Origin: Patiria pectinifera
Lineage: Eukaryota; Echinodermata; Asteroidea; Valvatida; Asterinidae
Assembly (NCBI GenBank): GCA_029964075.1
Contig: CM057135.1
Span: 8,830,863 to 8,894,862 of the forward strand
Reading direction: 5' to 3'
Length of the DNA: 64,000 bases
Positions 55,160 through 64,000 of the stretch are shown in pieces. Each line of letters opens with the position of its first letter. Position 1 is the stretch's first letter. The notes under the pieces are model-generated. The model saw nothing but the letters and a program-made list of their open reading frames with translations, searched no databases and was not told where the DNA came from. The translations under genes were made by a program, and so were the position numbers.

Positions 55160-55530
55160 ATGAACTACTAATTTAAATTTTCCTGCGGTGCGTCTTAAGA
55201 CACACCATTGAAAAGGCCTTCTTGCGTTGATTACTTCAAAATGATAGCTTGCCAGAAAGATTAATTTCACAGGGAGTTTAGTCCACTTACTATCTTTCAA
55301 CCAAGTATGTTTTTTAACAATAATACGCCAGTTACTTTTTCGGATGGCTTCAAATGATAGATTCCAGCTTTCAATAGCAAGCATTATAATCAGGTAAGTA
55401 CCGGTATTTTACTGTTTGAATTTGAGGTTTGTCAACAAAGAGGTTTAGCAACACTTCACGAGGAAAGTTGGGTAAGCTTGGAAGTGCGCCATAATTATTA
55501 GGGAACACGACTATAATAATGCGTTTCAAA
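55160..55530 (-). repeat. Family A, inverted partial copy
   Basis: About 55380-55530 is the reverse complement of the family A lead (AATTTGAGGTTTGTCAACAA, AAGTGCGCCATAATTATTAG). The first 220 bases are unassigned. Confidence 0.7.
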
Positions 55531-55759
55531 AGACCAATAGGCCTAGGCCAGGTAGCCTAGCCCAGTTCAAGGGCAATGTCCAAATAAGCTGCCCCCCCCC
55601 CCTTTATCATGTATGGCCCGGATAGGCCTTCTACCTGACTACTGTAGGATAAGCTCCATGTGGTCCCTGGCTTCATGCAATGGCGTTCATGTCATGTACA
55701 AACAATTACAAGTTAACAACAAATATCAATGTGGCTCAGATACTGCACTGCCTCCCAAG
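55531..55759. other. Unassigned DNA
   Basis: A C10 tract lies at about 55590. No gene. Confidence 0.5.
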
Positions 55760-56290
55760 TTGTGTTCCCTAACGTGGTACACTTTGACGTTTACCCGGCT
55801 TTCTTCATGTTTAACTTTTGCCAAACTCCTTTGTTGACAACCCTCAAATTCATGCAATGAAATACTGGTAGTACCTTTTTAATGCTTGCTTCTTAACCTC
55901 TGTGAACAATTTCGTTGTCATAAAATTTAATCCGAAATTCCAAGGGGTGGGGGGCATCTGGAAATTGGGCACAAAATTGGCCGAGTGTTCCCTGATCAGT
56001 ACCTACGTGGCACACTTGAATAAAAATCCGAAAATTCTTAATTAACATTTAAGAATTTCTGTAATTGATAAACTCTGATTAACCATTACGCCTGCATACT
56101 TACCTACCTAACCAGAAGTTGGTCAGAAAATTATTTTCTTATTTTATCAAAGGGTTCACTTAATTGCACTTCAAAATAAAATCGGAAAATCACGCCAGCA
56201 AAATGTTTCTTCTAACTTTGCAACGGGTAGATAAAGTCGCAATTTTGGCCCATGTGCGCCACGTTAGGGTAAATCAACAATACTCGGTCT
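55760..56290 (+). repeat. Family A, copy 3
   Basis: It carries TTTGTTGACAACCCTCAAAT, TTAACCTCTGTGAACAATTTC and GTGTTCCCTGATCAGTACC in the order of the other copies. The end (56245-56275) has an inverted GTGCGCCACGTTAGGGTA as at 33353. Confidence 0.8.
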
Positions 56291-57156
56291 GTCGATATAG
56301 GCCCTAGTATGTGAGAAAAAAAATTCCACAAGCTCATTTTCATAAGACTTGAACCATCAAGCAAGGGTGGTTCTAGGGGGATTTCAAGTAGAGGGATGGG
56401 CAACGGGGGCCGGTCCCTCACCCAGCCCCCCCCCCCCTCCCCCATACCACTTACCAGTTTAGTTATTGCACCACAGAATGACAGAGCATCAACTGAGTAG
56501 TTTCCCATATTTTTTTTTCGGGGCCCCACGCCGTAAATTTATGGACTAGTAAATTTGTGGACCCCATTAAGCCGTAAATTTGTGGACCCCAATTTTTATG
56601 AACGTGTTCATCGCTTTTCAAACCGTGGACAAAAAATGCCAGAGAACAAAGGAGAACAATATCATCATCCACGATTCACAGCATACGTCCGCGATTAGGG
56701 TCATGTACAAAACCTATTGGAGTGTTCCTAAAGTATACAAAAGAGGGTTAATAGGACGTCCACGATCGACGGTGAACGTTTGCATGTGTGTTCTGGATTC
56801 GCTCCTGTGAACCCTCTACCGGGCCTCGCCAGGACTTTTTCTAGAGGGGGGCAAAGCACATCCAACCTCCAAAAAAATCCCTGTACTTTCTAGCATATTC
56901 TTGATTCATCATTATCTGAGGGTGGGCAGGGACATTCTCTCCCCCCCCCCCTTCCCCCAGTTATTAAATTAACAGCCACTGTGCACTGTCCTTAAAAATT
57001 CAGTTAGTGAGGGCCAAAAATCCATAACGAAATTTACAACTTTCCGACTTGGACCCTGAACCGTTCAATTACCTAGATTAAACTGCATGATTGTAGATTT
57101 GTTTAGCTTCAATGAGTTTGCGTGCACATTTCATGTAAGCCACATTAATAACATAT
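56291..57156. other. Unassigned DNA
   Basis: A short GTAAATTTGTGGACCCC tandem lies at 56530-56592, with C tracts near 56428 and 56940. No gene. Confidence 0.55.
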
Positions 57157-57885
57157 TGTGGCGGTCTTGTGTCGACGATGCCTTGGATATTGCTCTCTGC
57201 CGACCCGACGAGCGGCTGTGGGGAAGGCAAGGGGAACAGGTCCGTTTTGGGGCAGTCTACCGCCAGGCGCTCAGGGAACACACTCACTCGCGCTCTCACG
57301 CAAACCTCACGAACACACTCGGGGAAGGGTTAACGTCCAATGAATAGATCAGACACTCGGGTATTTAGGGCTTCACTGCTTTATTATAACCACTTGGAGA
57401 CCCAATAAGATGCGTCCTACTTAGGTGCGTCCTACTAAGGTGTGTCCTACTTAGGTGTGTCCTACTTAAGTGTAAGAATTGGCCCCTTTCCAATAATCGT
57501 CAAGAACTGGAATGCTTCCCGTACCAACCAGATTTCCTAATCCCTGCACTCACCGGAACTAAACCAGTGCTCTTCCTGAGTGAGAGACTGACCACAGCTG
57601 TACTACACACGCTTCAGCAACTCCAAGTCTCTGAGCGGGAACTGTGCTACGCTTCGCGCCACAATTAACAGCTTAAGCACACAACGTCAGCAGTGCAATG
57701 GGAGAGTGCAATCCATGGACGAGTGAAATGGAAGAGAGCGAGTGCGCGCGCGACACGCGCTTATATACCCGCGCTGGGTACCAACCAGCCACGCAACTTG
57801 CGCGCTGTACAACAGACAGAAGTCCGCGTACCAATCAAATTAACTACGGTGAACCTAGCGCGCCAATATTAACTGTTCCGCTACA
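57157..57885 (-). repeat. 3' LTR of Gypsy element 2
   Basis: 729 bp, TGTAGCGGAACAG to CGCCACA on the minus strand. It differs from the 5' LTR by a 35-bp insert at about 57229, one extra 15-bp CCTACTTAGGTGTGT unit, and about two base changes (near 57521 and 57840). AATAAA (minus) is at 57380-57385. Confidence 0.95.
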
Positions 57886-58375
57886 CAGCCGCGCCCCAGG
57901 TTTGGTCAGTCCCTTGACCTTAAAAACTGATAACAATAAGGAACAGTTATAAAAACTATAACTCCTAACAAGGTGCTCTGCCACCTTTGGCTAACTTAAA
58001 TAAAGCTTAACTTAATAACAGTCAAAAAATGTCTCATCTGGAATCCTTGTACAACATAATTTGCTGACCTACTCAGGTCCTTATACAAAATAACGGTTTG
58101 ACCTACTTTGGCCTTATACAAAATAATGGTTCGACCTACTTTAGGTCTTTATACAAAATAATGGTTTGACCTACCTAGGTCCTTATACAAAACTCTTCTT
58201 TAGTTTACAAGAAAACAAAACTTTATCAAAACGAAACTTTATATAAAACAGTTCAAAATGCCTCTTCTATTACAAACTTGAACAAGTGTTTAACAAATGT
58301 TACCAAAATAGATCCTCAACAGTACAACAAACAGTTCAACAAAGCCTCTTTAGGTAGTCGTCATCCATATCGCTT
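57886..58375 (-). other. 3' untranslated region with tandem repeats
   Basis: 58065-58200 holds about four copies of a unit of about 36 bp with CTTATACAAAATAATGGTTT and GACCTACTTTAGG. The inner LTR edge is only weakly purine-rich (GGGGCGCGGCTG on the minus strand). Confidence 0.75.
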
Positions 58376-59911
58376 CTAAGGATCCTGTGCAACTCCAGCC
58401 AGGAAATCCACGTCGTAGGTGCGCTGTAGTTTGTCCTTGGTCACTTTGTTGTCTTCATGGTACACCTGTCGTGTAGTAGCCTCCATCACGCGGTTGACTC
58501 TACCCATCATGGCACTGATGAGATCCTCATCCGAATAAGGTGTGCCGATTGAATCACCATCGGTCTTCATCAACCTGCATAAGCAACCTTCTCCCTGTGA
58601 TGTTGGACCTGGTAAGGTTTGTTGCTCTGTCAACTTCTTTGCCTTTAGGTGTCTCAAGTAAACGACATCATACTCACGTGTCGTTGAGCCTTGGAGTGTC
58701 TTGTCTCCATCTCTGTACAGGTAGGTTTCCTTAACCTCCTTGATCCGGACTGCCTGTCCCGGTAGCAGCCTATCTAGGTGCAGTGGTGTTGACATGATTG
58801 GGATGTTCTCTACCCCCTTAGCGGTGGTTTCCTGACCATCGCGTCGTTTGGCCTCATCCCTCAGCAACTCTATCATCGCTCGTGGCTTCCCTCTCGGCGG
58901 CATGAGTGGCTCCTCATGGCTGTGAGGTTCCTCTAAATCCATCATCAGCGGAGGGGTAGGCGACAGTGTGATCTTTGGGAGCTCTCCACTCCCGCTGTCA
59001 CCTAAGATTTCTGCTATTTCCAGCTCCACAGCAGCTTCTGGTACTTCAACTACTTCCGGTCCCTTCGCTTCTCCTTCCGCCTCCATCTCTGGGGCTACGT
59101 TTAAAACCGACGGCGTCTGAAGAGTAGAGCTCGGCCTTGGCTCATCAGGCTCATCGCGAACACTGGTACTGCTTCGTGCCTCCTCCGCCTCAGGTGCACG
59201 TGAAACTGTCGATGGCGCCTTCTTCTCTTTGGGACGCTTCTTAGTCACTTCTTCTTCATCTTTCTTGTCCCGGCTACGTTTCTTTGTAGCGGCAGTAGAT
59301 CCACTCTCGCTCCGTCCAGCAGAACGCGACTTGACCTCTGGTTGGGAACCTGATTCATCCCGTTTACCTTTAGGTGACTTTTTGCCCCCTCGGCGATGCC
59401 TTTCAGCCTCGCTTCTGGTACGCGCCTCACGCTCCCTGTCCTCATAGGACTCAGCCTTGATCCCATTCACCTCAGCCAGGCAGGACGGATGACAATCTTT
59501 ATAGTGATTCAGCAGATTATCCCGCCGATTGTTCTTGTGTGAACACTGCCGGCACCAATAAAACACTCGTGGCCCATGCTCCACTGTCAGATGTCGGTCC
59601 AGACTCCTCCGATGTAGGAACACACTGTGGCATTTCGGACAGTCTATTGTCTTCGCCTCGTGTAGGTCCAGTGGAGTCCTCTTCGCTGGCGAGTCTCGAC
59701 CCATGTTTATCTCCTTGCCTGGATTGAAAACTCTAACCGGTAACACCTCTTGATCAGCATCAAATACTGCTCGGGCAACGATCATCCCCTTGTTCGCAAT
59801 CTCGCTGCGGTCGACTGGTTCTAGAATTCCAAGACCGATGCTTCGCTTTTCCACTAACATGTCCCTGCAAGATTGCCTCATGTCCAGGTGGCACTCTGGT
59901 CGACCGTCCAA
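58376..59911 (-). CDS. Protease-RT linker fused to C2H2 zinc-finger accessory protein
   Basis: One open frame of 511 codons. Residues 15-66 are the conserved Gypsy segment between protease and RT (VEKRSIGLGILEPVDRSEIA, VLPVRVFNPGKE). Where RT should begin, the frame passes into the accessory protein (ATG at 59704, 442 residues). That part has finger 1 CPKCHSVFLHRRSLDRHLTVEH and finger 2 CRQCSHKNNRRDNLLNHYKDCH. A Lys/Glu-rich, probably disordered region follows with nuclear-localisation-like KKRPKEKK, then an acidic stretch and a C-terminal tail RVNRVMEATTRQVYHEDNKV. Tail and fingers are shared with element 1. Finger 2 is intact here. The absence of RT, RNase H and IN makes the element non-autonomous. 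Function beyond nucleic-acid binding is unknown. Confidence 0.85.
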   Translation of the reverse strand: MDGRPECHLDMRQSCRDMLVEKRSIGLGILEPVDRSEIANKGMIVARAVFDADQEVLPVRVFNPGKEINMGRDSPAKRTPLDLHEAKTIDCPKCHSVFLHRRSLDRHLTVEHGPRVFYWCRQCSHKNNRRDNLLNHYKDCHPSCLAEVNGIKAESYEDREREARTRSEAERHRRGGKKSPKGKRDESGSQPEVKSRSAGRSESGSTAATKKRSRDKKDEEEVTKKRPKEKKAPSTVSRAPEAEEARSSTSVRDEPDEPRPSSTLQTPSVLNVAPEMEAEGEAKGPEVVEVPEAAVELEIAEILGDSGSGELPKITLSPTPPLMMDLEEPHSHEEPLMPPRGKPRAMIELLRDEAKRRDGQETTAKGVENIPIMSTPLHLDRLLPGQAVRIKEVKETYLYRDGDKTLQGSTTREYDVVYLRHLKAKKLTEQQTLPGPTSQGEGCLCRLMKTDGDSIGTPYSDEDLISAMMGRVNRVMEATTRQVYHEDNKVTKDKLQRTYDVDFLAGVAQDP

Positions 59912-60407
59912 CGACTATCCTCGCACATAATACTGCTCCATAATCATCGCTGCATTTCACCCTTTCTCCATTTACTGTGAGCTCAAGTGTCCTAAAGTTG
60001 AGTGACCCGCATGTTGGGTACAAAAAATCCATACCCAGGATTCCATCCATAGAGAGTAAATTTCCGAAGGTCGCGTACACTGGATGTGTCGTTCTTCCCA
60101 CCTGTAACTCCACCCAGGCGCTACCTAAAGTCACTATCCGCGAACCGTCAGCATTTTTAATGCACGAACCCTCATTAGAAAGATGAGGCCTATTCTCAGG
60201 TGAGATCTTGTGGCAGAGAGTAGATGACAGAAACGTGTCTGTTGCCCCGGTGTCCACCAGAAGCTTCGCCTGCTGTCCCCTCACCACTGCTGGTACAAAC
60301 ATGCCCCTTTTCACCCTTTCTGCTGTTGCAATTGAATTGGTAATTACATGACCCTTGTCTACTGGTTTGTCTCGTGGACGACGGTCGTGTGGCCCTCTTC
60401 TCCTCAC
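59760..60407 (-). pseudogene. Gypsy protease region
   Basis: Retropepsin signature LLVDTGATDTFLS at about residues 48-60 and the second conserved block ILGMDFL, followed by the GRSTRVPPGHEAILQGH linker. A frameshift near 59890 moves the frame into the linker/zinc-finger ORF. The gag frame ends at 60430 just upstream in another frame, as expected for a gag-pol frame change. Confidence 0.88.
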
Positions 60408-60429
60408 AGCTTTCCCTCGGGCCCTGGGG

Positions 60430-61851
60430 TCAGCTGCGATCCGTTTCCCGACCGTGTCTCTTTGCTAGCGGCCATTTACAGTCACAAGCGAAATGTCTTT
60501 TCCTATCGCACCTGAAGCACACAATGTCCACTCTAGGTCGTCTCCTGTAGGAGGTACTCGGAACGCCTTCTGTCATGTTTGGCTTGTCGTTCCCTGCACC
60601 TGTAGGTCTCCCTTGCTCCAGGTTAGCCACGCACGCTTTTGTCTCTTCTTGAGCTCTTTGCATGGCCTCTGCCATCTGTTTCTGGCTATTTCTTACGAAA
60701 TCCTCCAGCTTTTCCACCGAAGAGTCATTTTGTCCCTCTAGTACTCGTGCTTGCTTTGGGTTGCGACTGGGCCTCTGTTGTTCCACCTTGAGGAAACTCT
60801 CTGTCGCCATTGCTGCCCTTATAGCCTCATCGAGTGTCTTTGGCTGTGTCCTGAAGATTCCTTCACGGATGGCCTGGTCCTCTATCGCGCCCGAAAAGTG
60901 ACCTCTCGCTAGGCGATCCTTCCCATATCTCAGGATATGCCAGCGTGGCCAACTCCCTGATTGACTGACCTAGCTCCCTCAGTGTTTCCTTTGGTCCCTG
61001 TCGTCTGCAACGCAGCTCCATCGAGTGGTTTTCCGACAATTGGCCCGGTCCGAATCTCCTCTCCAGCCTGTCTTTTAATTATTTGTACGTCATCGTTTGA
61101 CTACCATCCGGACTGTTTGATAGCACCTTCACCGCTATCCCCTGCAAGCTCGCAGCCAAGAAGACTTTAGCTTGTTCGTCCGTCCACCCGTTAGCGAGTT
61201 TGCACGCTTCAAAATGCTGCCAAAAATCCCTCCATACAGTCTTGCCGTTGTACCGATCTGGTACGATATTAGGTCGCTTCAACTCTGCAGGCGAACGGCC
61301 CTCTGTCTTCACTTCAACCACCGGCTCTCGCCTATCTAGGCTAGACCTGTCCTCGCCTGAAACTTGCTTTTCTGGCTCTGATGCTCTTCCGGCTGCACCT
61401 GCTGAGAAATTTCTCTCCATTGACCACCCTTTTTCTGTATCAGCATTACTCTTGATTTCCTGATGGGACGCTTCTACCGATGTCGAAGATGTGACTGGTG
61501 TATTTGTAGGTACCAGTAATGAAGAGGATAGTGTGGGATACCTGGTTCTGGGTTTTGGCGTAGGTCTGCACCTTGGCATAGGTGTTGACGATGATATCAG
61601 GCTACTTGATGCATCTCTTACAGTGTCAAGGTATCTGATGCCTCTGCATCCACCTGCCGACTTTCAAGTCGCACCCTTCTCGTCTCCAGTTTGTCTAACT
61701 GTTCATGGAGTTGACCGAATTTTGCCCAGAGCTTCTCAGTCTCAACTTCTAGGCGTTGTTGCTCCTCCGCGTACTGGGAAGTTTCAGCCGCGTCCTCGGT
61801 CAGTTCCTCTATTAGTACCGGTCTAGGTTGGTTTGCTTGTTTCTTGTCCAT
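60430..61851 (-). pseudogene. Gypsy Gag (coiled coil, capsid, CCHC)
   Basis: The N-terminal part (61851-61618) is a heptad-rich coiled coil (EEQQRLEVETEKLWAKFGQL). The capsid region has VPDRYNGKTVWRDFWQHFEA and TDEQAKVFLAASLQGIAV. Further down are ELRCRRQGPKETLRELGQS and a nucleocapsid knuckle CFRCDRKRHFACDC. Lesions are a frameshift between 61618 and 61579, a TAA inside the capsid (61079-61081), and another frame change near 60880. Gag would form the particle. This copy cannot, so it must use a partner's Gag. Confidence 0.85.
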
Positions 61852-61941
61852 GACGTACGCCTATCTGGGTGACTCTGTCCTAAGTAGGTGATTGTTTGCT
61901 CTAGTTCGTGATGGGTTCTGTGTTGTGTAATCCTGGCGCCT

Positions 61942-61959
61942 ATCCCACTTCTGACACCA
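61942..61959 (-). promoter_or_regulatory. Primer-binding site of Gypsy element 2
   Basis: Two bases after the 5' LTR, the minus strand reads TGGTGTCAGAAGTGGGAT, complementary to the 3' end of a tRNA ending ...CCCACTTCTGACACCA. This is a Leu-type acceptor end (assignment from memory of tRNA-Leu). Confidence 0.82.
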
Positions 61960-61961
61960 TT

Positions 61962-62640
61962 TGTGGCGGTCTTGTGTCGACGATGCCTTGGATATTGCTC
62001 TCTGCCGACCCGACGAGCGGCTGTGGGGAAGGCCAGGCGCTCAGGGAACACACTCACTCGCGCTCTCACGCAAACCTCACGAACACACTCGGGGAAGGGT
62101 TAACGTCCAATGAATAGATCAGACACTCGGGTATTTAGGGCTTCACTGCTTTATTATAACCACTTGGAGACCCAATAAGATGCGTCCTACTTAGGTGCGT
62201 CCTACTAAGGTGTGTCCTACTTAAGTGTAAGAATTGGCCCCTTTCCAATAATCGTCAAGAACTGGAATGCTTCCTGTACCAACCAGATTTCCTAATCCCT
62301 GCACTCACCGGAACTAAACCAGTGCTCTTCCTGAGTGAGAGACTGACCACAGCTGTACTACACACGCTTCAGCAACTCCAAGTCTCTGAGCGGGAACTGT
62401 GCTACGCTTCGCGCCACAATTAACAGCTTAAGCACACAACGTCAGCAGTGCAATGGGAGAGTGCAATCCATGGACGAGTGAAATGGAAGAGAGCGAGTGC
62501 GCGCGCGACACGCGCTTATATACCCGCGCTGGGTACCAACCAGCCACGCAACTTGCGCGCTGTACAACAGACAGAAGTCCGCGTACCAATCAAATAAACT
62601 ACGGTGAACCTAGCGCGCCAATATTAACTGTTCCGCTACA
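61962..62640 (-). repeat. 5' LTR of Gypsy element 2
   Basis: 679 bp, TG...CA. Apart from two indels it is almost identical to the 3' LTR. The minus strand has TATATAAG at 62522-62515 and AATAAA at 62155-62150, defining a plausible U3-R-U5. Confidence 0.95.
62515..62522 (-). promoter_or_regulatory. TATA box in 5' LTR
   Basis: TATATAAG about 120 bp from the start of the LTR on the transcribed strand. The same box is at 57760-57767 in the 3' LTR. The polyadenylation signal follows about 360 bp downstream. Confidence 0.7.
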
Positions 62641-62644
62641 ATAT

Positions 62645-64000
62645 AATTGTGTAGTAAGGCCCTAAATGATGTAGACATGTATGTCCAATATATGTGTTCA
62701 TGCATCATTGGACCGTTTTAGTAAATTTTCGGCCAACTTTGACAGATTATTTTGTGACAAACGAGTTTAACAGAAAATTTGACACAATGGATTTTTTTTG
62801 ACAGATTTCTGCAAAAATGGTTTTAGGTCCTATTTGACCCAAAAAAAATAGCTAATCTGAAAAAATTGTACATTTTTAAAAAACGCCACAATCTTTTCAA
62901 ACAAATCTAGCTTGCAATATTACAACATCTGCATTTGATTTTGTTAAGTGCATTTTTATAGTGTATTTCGAGTAATTGTTGGGAATTTCACAGATTTCTG
63001 ACAGATTTTTAAAGCGCATTCATACGTAGCAGAATTTGACCATTTTAAACTATAATTATAATGTCCAATCATTGTTGAGGCTGTCTGACTGTTATAAAGA
63101 AACCTGGATTTCTGTACTTCTGTGCATTTGCTAAGAAGCATCACATAAACAATAGCCCTTTTTAACACAGTTGAAATCTGTTTAATCATGCAGCAAGCAA
63201 TATGCGCCTTCGATTGCGAAACCAATCGCATCACAGCCCATTTTAAGAAGCCATAATTCATTGCGAAAGAAAGGCAGATCAACATGGATTCAGCATTCGG
63301 CATATAAACAAATATATAGGTAAGTACAAATTCCTTTGTTTATGATAAACAGTCAGAGTCAGTGTTTTCCACAGACATTATAACACAGCAAAAATGTTGC
63401 AGATTTCATTGCATTTGCCATGTTTGCAGAGGCATTTAGGGCAAAAAAAATCTTCTGCTTCTGATTACTTTCCTTTCAAAAATAGGGTCGGTAGGTCGGA
63501 AGTTTTTTTTTTTTGCTGATTGTTTGGGATATTCAATTATATGCGCAATATCAGCCTGAACTATTTCTATTGCATTACAAAAGCTATACAAAAAAATGGC
63601 TACAAAAAGTGATTAAAACTTACCTAATTATTGTAAATATATTTACGGTGGATAATTCTTAAAAATAATGGAAAATTCAGGTTGTTCATACCATATGCAC
63701 AACACTAGTCAAGACACGCTGCATCGTATCACTCGAAACACGAGTAGTACGACCTCGAAATGAACTTATGAACTGGGAAAATACAGACAAGAGAGATCAA
63801 GTTCTATGAATTAACTTGCAAAAATGTTCTTTCTCCATCTGTGTTTTCATGGCTTTTTTACGATGTCGAATCAACCAGTTGACAGGGGACCGCGGCCAGC
63901 GATGCATAGCTATGCACATACTGGTTACCGCATTCATCATGCCTTCTTAATTGGCCCTTTCGCGGCGCGGCAGGAACCAGTCATCGCTGCATTGAGCTAG
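62645..64000. other. Unassigned AT-rich DNA
   Basis: Homopolymer runs and no coding signature. The open frame at 62956-63303 has no recognised domain. Confidence 0.6.

Larger units (their letters stand above)
57153..62644 (-). mobile_element. Ty3/Gypsy element 2: non-autonomous, with both LTRs and TSD
   Basis: The limits are 57157-62640, flanked by the 4-bp duplication ATAT (57153-57156 and 62641-62644). It encodes Gag, protease and a zinc-finger accessory protein but has no RT, RNase H or integrase. Tandem repeats sit before the 3' LTR. The 5' LTR, tRNA-primer site and promoter are present. Confidence 0.93.

Noticed and set aside
58376-59911. Host zinc-finger gene
   Set aside because: It lies between Gypsy LTRs, starts with Pol linker sequence and shares fingers and tail with the ORF of another Gypsy element.

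Overview
This is metazoan nuclear DNA made almost entirely of transposable elements and repeats. No host gene, rRNA gene or functional tRNA gene could be supported. The mix of Tx1-type LINEs, C-terminal-endonuclease Penelope-like elements (PLEs), an R2-type LINE, a DIRS-like element, MULE and hAT derivatives and Ty3/Gypsy elements fits a marine invertebrate (anthozoan, sponge, lancelet or another early deuterostome). The species cannot be named from sequence alone.

Layout. 1-4.9 kb: the 3' end of a non-LTR retrotransposon, then a nearly intact PLE (minus) with a hammerhead-like motif at its 3' end. 4.9-9.3 kb: a decayed Tx1-type LINE (plus). 9.3-12.5 kb: a very decayed DIRS/Ngaro-like tyrosine-recombinase retrotransposon, visible only as translated motifs. 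13.2-15.5 kb: a tRNA-derived SINE and a second, different PLE with a pseudo-LTR. 16-18.2 kb: an 81-bp tandem repeat split by a 5'-truncated Tx1 tail. 19.0 kb: a 76-bp-arm hairpin. 19.3-24.05 kb: a second Tx1 LINE (minus). 25.4-26.8 kb: a MULE transposase gene with a small spliceosomal intron. 29.0-31.9 kb: an R2-type LINE whose reading frame starts with a piece of Tx1-type ORF1. 34.9 kb: a Mutator-type MITE with a perfect 9-bp target duplication. 39.2-45.2 kb: a 129-bp satellite array broken by at least three insertions, one holding a nested hAT MITE. 46-47.7 kb: foldback repeats. 47.86-53.09 kb and 57.16-62.64 kb: two Ty3/Gypsy elements, both minus.

The most interesting system is the Gypsy pair. 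Both carry an extra gene downstream of pol, in the usual env position, for a C2H2 zinc-finger protein with a conserved C-terminal tail. In the first element this gene has a textbook 3' splice site just upstream of its ATG. In the second, RT, RNase H and integrase are missing and the protease-RT linker is joined directly to the zinc-finger ORF. That is the junction expected if a spliced subgenomic RNA had been reverse transcribed. The LTRs of the second copy are nearly identical although its gag is broken, which points to recent mobilisation in trans.

Other structural signals are three hammerhead-like motifs linked to PLEs, four MITE/TIR families defined by target-site duplications, and several large inverted repeats.
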